The notes under the pieces: model-generated
Seen by the model: only the letters and a program-made list of their open reading frames with translations
Told to the model about the DNA's origin: nothing
Databases searched by the model: none
NCBI GenBank assembly: GCA_028753945.1
Contig: JAPNXP010000008.1
Coordinates: 3,844,001-3,908,000, forward strand
From: Hexactinellida sp. DTS-2022
Lineage: Eukaryota > Porifera > Hexactinellida
Reading direction: 5' to 3'
DNA: 64,000 nt
Part shown: positions 58,401 to 64,000 of the stretch, piece by piece
Layout: each line of letters opens with the position of its first letter
Position numbering within the stretch: position 1 is the first letter of the stretch
Position numbers and translations under genes: made by a program

Positions 58401-61400
58401 TTCAGGTCTGCTTATTGTGGACAATTTTTCGTCTGCTTATTATGAAAATTTTATTACTATTACGAACAAGCCATATGGTCCAAATTTATTAATTGATAGG
58501 GTACATAGGGATGCCATTATAGTGAAGTCTCTCTATTCTGAACACAATTTTTGATCCTTCATAATAAAATAACTGACTGTATATCTTTGGACATAGTTTT
58601 CTAATACGTATATGGAGAGTCAACGAAATAAATATTCTTTATAATCAAATTGTAATAAATTTATACATTCCACATTAATTTACTTTGTTTATAGGTAATG
58701 CTTGGAGATTTGGATGATTCTGAAAACAGTAAATTCAGCGTTTCTGCACGACCAACCGACTCAACGACAGCTGATACAACAACATCCTCAATGGCTCCAA
58801 CAGTACAAGCTACAGTATCTTCTACAGCAGCTGATACAACAACATCCTCAACGGCAGCTGATACAACAGCGTCCTCAACGGCAGCTGATACAACAGCTGA
58901 TACAACAACATCCTCAACGGCAGCTGATACAACAGCTGATACAACAACATCCTCAACGGCAGCTGATACAACAGCGTCCTCAATGGCTCCAACGGTACAA
59001 GCTACAACAGCGTCCTCAACAGCAGCTGATACAACAACATCCTCAACGGCAGCTGATACAACAACATCCTCAACGGCAGCTGATACAACAGCTGATACAA
59101 CAGCGTCTTCAACGGCAGCTGATACAACATCATCTTCAATGGCTCCAACGGTACAAGCTACAACAGTAGCTGATACAACAGCTGATACAACAGCAGCTGA
59201 TACAACAGCTGATACAACAGCGTCCTCAACGGCAGCTGATACAACAGCTGATACAACAGCAGCTGATACAACAGCTGATACAACAGCGTCCTCAACGGCA
59301 GCTGATACAACAGTATCCTCAACGGCAGCTGATACAACATCATCTTCAATGGCTCCAACGGTACAAGCTACAACAGTAGCTGATACAACAGCTGATACAA
59401 CAGCAGCTGATACAACAGCTGATACAACAGCGTCCTCAACGGCAGCTGATACAACAGCTGATACAACAGCTGATACAACAGCAGCTGATACAACAGCTGA
59501 TACAACAGCGTCCTCAACGGCAGCTGATACAACAGTATCCTCAACGGCAGCTGATACAACATCATCTTCAATGGCTCCAACGGTACAAGCTACAACAGTA
59601 GCTGATACAACAGCTGATACAACACCAACTCCAATAATTCAAACAGTTACTCCAACACCAGGTATTCTAATTTCTAATATACTATGGTTTACTTTTGTAT
59701 AATACCTTAATACCATGCTATTGATTTCGGTCCCTTTGCTACGGATCACTCAACAACTACACGGCCTTGCTTTTTAAGCTGTAAACAGCTTCAGAAATAT
59801 GCATTTAGAACTTATAAATGCCAAATCCGAATTTTCCATACCCATTTATACCCGTTGGAAGCTACATCTCAGCTATTTATTTACACATTTCGTAAAGAAA
59901 AACATTTATATTAGAAATATAAAGGGGGAAATATACTGAAATTCATGTTCAGCATCCGTTTACTTTTATAGCATTTGGAAGTTGTATCTATGATTTTATT
60001 ATCAGAATATGTAGTATAAATGTACTTTATTCTTTCATGAGAAAAGTTGTGGTGGATGTAGTATAAATCAACCAAAATGATTATTTTCTTTCTTAGGACT
60101 CGATTTGATAGTAATTCAAGAACCACCATCTGATCTACTAACGGTAGCACCTGCTACTCGCCAGGATGTCGAAGGAAGAATAGGCACAAAGTTTTACGTG
60201 AGGGAGCAGTCTTCTATCAGAATAATAGCTGACTACGCTATCAATTCCTTAGAGTCGGCTGAGTCTATGACCAGCTGGTATTATCACAGCACAGTTAACG
60301 GCACACGGACCCGCCTTACCTTTAGTAGAGGCTTCTTGCCAGACGGTAGCATAGGGTACATGGTTACGACACCACCATGGGGCGACAATTCCTCCTTTAC
60401 AATCCTTCTCCGGGTCGATCTGAGACAGGAAATACTTGAGATCCCAGCTGCTTTCCCAATACATGAAGGTTTCTTTACATTCAAAGTAAGTCAATAACAA
60501 CTTTGTCACATTAAGCCAACTACAATGCAGCCTTGATTATCCGAACTCGTTGAGACATCTCAGTTCGGATAATTTAATGCTGAACTAATTTATGCACCAC
60601 AATTGGGATCGGCCAAGGCTGGTCGGATACTAAATTAATAATTGAAGTTACACTGTGATGTAAGTTTAATTTATATCTCCTTCAGGTCAAAGTCGACAAT
60701 TTCCCCAGCGTGGAAGCCACCACCGAAGTTAGAATTACCTTTCCCACAACTCCAGCTCCGACTACAACTCCAGCTCCGACTACAACCGCAGCTCCGACTA
60801 CAACTACAGTTACAACCAAGCCAACTACCCCCGCCCCAACTCCTGCACCGGTTATCTGTACACAGCCGTTGGATATTTACTTTGCTATCGACACGAGTGG
60901 AAGTTTGGGTTCTGTGGAGTTCATGAATGAAATTGATTTCGTCACTCAAATAATAGATAGCTTCACTAGTTCTAACAATCGGTACGGTTATTTAATCTTC
61001 GCGAATGATACAACCAGTACAGAACTTGTAAGCGACGCAGATGATGTGAAAGAACGGCTTAAGTCCACTCCATACAGAGGCGGGTCTACTCTATTCCTCC
61101 CAGCTTTAGACCAGATATACAATAATTACTTTACGCCTATGAATATGAGACCAGGAGCGTCTCGTATTCTATTCTTCCTGACTGATGGGAAATCTGGTGG
61201 CAACCAGAGTGAGATTATACAGAGAGCAAATATGTTGAATACGATAAGCAAGGTTGTGATACTCACAGTCGGGTTTGGAAATGCTGACCAAGATCAGTTA
61301 GCTTTAATTTCTACTAACAACCTGAACTTTACATTCCCTAACATAAATGCAGCGAGAGCAGCTCTCAACAATATTGTACGAGTTGCTTGTCCTGGTAAGT

Positions 61401-63557
61401 TATTATCTACTCGTATTTGGTATACTTTTCTATATTAGTGCAGATTCTATTAATAATTGTATTTATTCAATTAGAACCTCGTTCGTGCTGCGAAGGACCA
61501 GATGTAAGTGTAGAGTTTGATTATGCAACTAACTCACATTATTATAACTTACTTTTTACTGTATTGTCTTGCTCTCTAGGGTTATAGAGGACAAAGGGGT
61601 TCAATGGGATACAGAGTAAGTTATTTCCCTATTAATACAAATTACAAGATATAGGCAGTGTAACCAAAGTTTGTTCTAATAGGGAGAAACTGGTGAGCCA
61701 GGAAAGAACGGAATTTGCGAAACACTTGAGGTACGTGGTATTCTTATTCTAGCCAAGTTCTAAACTCTCTTGTTTACAATATTAATCCCCATTAGGACTG
61801 TATACTGCGTGGACTAAAAGGGAGACCTGTAAGTTAATGTTTATGAAACAACATAATAGTAACAACAATTGTTATATAAATATGCATTTCAGGGCAGTCA
61901 GGGGCCTCAAGGTCCAAAAGGAGAAATTGGTCTGATTGGAAGCAAGGTTAGTTTCTAGTATAACTTACATAAAATAAATTAACATTTGTTCGTATTTATA
62001 ATGGTACAGAGTTGGGAGTTTCTAGTACAATATACAAACTTTTAATTCAAATTAATATTTATATTCGTGATTATTTTAGGGCGAAACTGGACTCAAAGGT
62101 TTAACCGGCGACCAAGGCGTAAAGGGAATAAACGTAAGTATCCGCTTCTGTTAACAAAACTGTAATGTAAGACTAATACTAATTTGAATTATTTTATAAT
62201 AGGGAGAACAAGGCCTTATGGGCCCTAAGGGCGACCAAGGTTCCCAAGGAGACGAGGTATGTTTATTTCTACATAACCGTACTATAATGCATTCAGATTA
62301 TTGAAGCTGATTATAATTGCATAGGGATTGAAAGGCGCGGATGGTGCAAAGGGTGCTAAGGGTGAAGAGGTAGGTTGTCTACAATACAATTTGGTACATG
62401 TAACGCTGTTATTATTAATGTCCCAACTAGGGGGATAATGGAGACAGAGGAGAGCAAGGTGCAAAGGGAGGAAAAGTAAGTGCTCAATTCTACTTAGTTA
62501 TATTAGATTTGTACACTTGGTTTTAATCTATATGATTGTATAGGGATCCCAAGGATTACCAGGGGTATGCAGATCTCCAGATTGTGTTGGAGACCAGGTA
62601 GCTAATATTTATATTATTATACCAGAATAAATAATGTAACAATTGTTTGATTTACTGAATCTATATAGGGTCAGAAAGGTGATCAAGGAGAAACAGGGCA
62701 AAAGGGATTTCTTGTAAGTTACTCACAATAACTCGGGAATTGATAGTTTGATTAACATTATGATTTGCTTATAGGGAAGACGTGGAGACAAAGGTTCTAA
62801 AGCTCCTGATGGAGATCAAGTGAGTATTGTTCTTAGATTCAATATACATGTATATAGCATATGCAGGTTTATTATTGCTTTTTATTAGGGATTAACTGGA
62901 TCAAAAGGAGTTAATGGATTACCAGGCAGCATTGTAAGTAGAGTATTCAACAAATATATGATGTGTTTAATTATGTATTTATATTGTTATTATATATAAT
63001 TCATGTTATTTTATTTTATTTAGGGTGAGAATGGTGACACGGGAGAAGCCATTGAAAAGGTTTGTATTATTGTATACTACTATTTTTTAACAAATTTATT
63101 GGGAATCATGTTTATTATAAATACATTACTCTTGTAGAAACAATTTCAAGCAGGAAATTGCACTACAGATGGCAAGCTACTGTATGACACAGACAGTAAC
63201 AGAATCTACTTCTGCTCGGATGGACAGTATCTTGTAAGTACAGTTTTAGTAGTAACATAGTAGCTGCCTAGTCGGAGATTTGATTAATTACTAAGTCGTG
63301 TTGGAAGTATATTATTGTACTTCGTCAGCCTTTTAGCCTTTTAATTTCCCGATAAGTAGAACAAATTTGACGGTATCATAGTGATCTTAATAGCGAGAGT
63401 CGAAGTATGTATTATGTTAATTGTATATTGTACCCGTGTTGCTACTGACAAGAGCCTTTTGTAATTGATTTATTTAATCCAATTTACATTACAATATATT
63501 TAATCCTATCTATTCTCTATTCTCTAGTGCATTGGAAAAGAACCTTGTAATGTTTGA
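55425..63557 (+). CDS. Secreted vWA-collagen with four Ig-like-sized domains and Thr/Ser-rich linkers
   Basis: Exons: 55425-55476, 55746-56152, 56386-56773, 56957-57363, 57513-58385, 58695-59661, 60097-60485, 60686-61394, 61475-61503, 61580-61615, 61683-61730, 61796-61828, 61893-61946, 62080-62133, 62203-62256, 62325-62369, 62431-62475, 62544-62597, 62669-62713, 62775-62819, 62889-62933, 63024-63059, 63138-63233 and 63528-63557. They total 4,941 nt, an exact 1,646-aa frame. The signal peptide is MIGTKLLILFLFIVLFS. Four ~130-aa unrecognised domains follow, separated by TAADTTADTTASS-type linkers, then a Thr/Pro hinge, then a vWA domain (IYFAIDTSGSLGS, RGGSTLF, LTDGKSGGNQ; perfect MIDAS). Next is a short Gly-X-Y helix with Cys-containing breaks, and a C-terminal AGNCTTDGKLLYD...CSDGQYLCIGKEPC segment. 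A matrix role is inferred; helix exons of 54, 45 and 36 nt all begin with a Gly codon, as in animal collagens. Confidence 0.87.
56231..56313. mobile_element. 83-bp pogo-like MITE with perfect termini
   Basis: Starts CAGGTAAACCTCCCAAAGCG and ends with the complement; the inverted repeat runs 25 bp and is perfect. TA is duplicated at both sides (56229-56230, 56314-56315). The duplicated intron has an intact single TA at 57440-57441. Confidence 0.95.
56480..56760 (+). repeat. Coding minisatellite 1, Ser/Thr/Ala/Asp linker
   Basis: Reiterated 15-bp and 30-bp units of the type ACAGCAGCTGATACA and ACAGCGTCCTCA, encoding TAADTT, ADTT and TASS blocks. It is likely a heavily O-glycosylated, extended linker. 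The codons are repeated exactly, so the DNA itself is a minisatellite. Confidence 0.9.
57625..58010 (+). repeat. Coding minisatellite 2
   Basis: Same units as minisatellite 1, mostly 27-bp TAADTTASS/TAADTTVSS steps, with one APTVQATT block, placed between the second and third domains. Confidence 0.9.
58760..59640 (+). repeat. Coding minisatellite 3, with higher-order repeats
   Basis: About 290 codons of ADTT, TASSTAADTT and SSMAPTVQATT units. A longer block opening APTVQATTVADTT repeats at about 59140, 59350 and 59577, giving a higher-order period near 210-230 bp. Confidence 0.9.
61475..63059 (+). other. Collagen helix exons
   Basis: Fourteen short exons (29-54 nt) between the vWA exon and the C-terminal exons. 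From 61580 most are multiples of 9 nt (54, 45 or 36) and start exactly with GGN. The helix is interrupted by GICETLEDCILR and VCRSPDCVGDQ, each bringing Cys residues that could cross-link chains. Confidence 0.9.
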
Positions 63558-64000
63558 AGTTCTTAGTTCAAGACAAGTCAATCAATCTTACAACTGAATA
63601 TATGAGCTTTTGTATTAATTTTTGTATTAAATTTAGTCATTAACATTCCTCTTAGTAATACTTTAGGTCTTTTAACTATTTTGTATGCTATATAATCAGT
63701 TCAGTACATTTTCTGCTTTTATGTATGGATATGTCATTTATTAACATTACATATACTTATTTGTTATAAGTTATAACTATAATCTGAGCAAGTTTCAAGG
63801 AATCAATTGCATTGAATATCTGGATCGTTTAGTACTAGATATGCAATTTAGTTATTGTAAATTAACATTTTTAATCAGAATATATTTGGGACCTGATTTC
63901 TCAGAGAATGTATTATCTAAGTATAGATAATTTAATTCGGTTGCGATAATACTGTTTTAGATCTTACACCAGTGACCTTATTAGCTCTTTCATTATCAAT
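63558..64000. other. 3' flank of the vWA-collagen gene
   Basis: AT-rich, no coding exon seen. No canonical AATAAA was noticed; a TATTAAAT stretch near 63626 could be a variant polyadenylation signal. Confidence 0.45.

Noticed and set aside
56468..59580. Long LLYQLLLRTL and QQLIQQ ORFs in and around the minisatellites
   Set aside because: Out-of-frame or antisense readings of the Thr/Ser-coding repeat. Splice phases and flanking domains fix the TAADTT frame.

Overview
The window is nuclear DNA of a multicellular animal. Every gene is split by small GT-AG introns except two that are intronless. The proteins are animal or ciliate-cell types: hnRNP Q/R, ankyrin-bearing mitochondrial glutaminase, a Rab32/38 GTPase, the axonemal subunit DRC7, the telomere protein CTC1 and a collagen. 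Compact introns, AT-rich spacers crowded with MITEs and collagen exons of 54/45/36 nt that each start on a Gly codon suggest an early-branching animal, perhaps a sponge. That placement is inference; the sequence does not prove the species. All eight genes found are on the + strand. Gene models were built by joining exons so that frame, splice phase and protein similarity agree. || Region 1 (1-20111) is an ordinary gene cluster: the 3' end of a WDSUB1-like WD40/U-box gene (157-1040), a single-exon CTC1-like gene (1405-4539), SYNCRIP/HNRNPR (6595-8714, 6 exons), DRC7 (10240-14324, 7 exons), GLS (14857-18389, 7 exons) and a single-exon RAB32-like gene (19473-20111). Their introns carry many short TA-flanked elements, and five of these end within 7-26 nt of a 3' splice site. 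|| Region 2 (20112-23691) is a gene-poor, AT-rich spacer with several non-autonomous elements. || Region 3 (23692-55218) is one very large secreted or matrix gene: a signal-peptide exon, two single FN3 exons, one 5.2-kb exon encoding 17 near-identical FN3 domains plus a divergent one, then nine von Willebrand A (vWA) exons alternating with FN3 exons, and a last FN3-like exon (about 4,680 aa if it ends at the in-frame stop). The vWA and FN3 exons are almost identical between modules, while the introns between them range from identical to heavily rearranged. The introns hold a record of dated transposon insertions, and a 1.6-kb foldback element lies in the third intron. || Region 4 (55425-63557) is a second secreted gene, a vWA-collagen: signal peptide, four copies of an unrecognised Ig-like-sized domain separated by Thr/Ser-rich minisatellite linkers, a vWA domain with a perfect MIDAS, a short interrupted collagen helix in many tiny exons and a Cys-bearing C-terminus (1,646 aa). 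Its start is 0.2 kb after the FN3/vWA gene, and splice phases would also allow the two to be joined. Together they look like an extracellular-matrix or adhesion locus undergoing fast tandem duplication and exon homogenisation.
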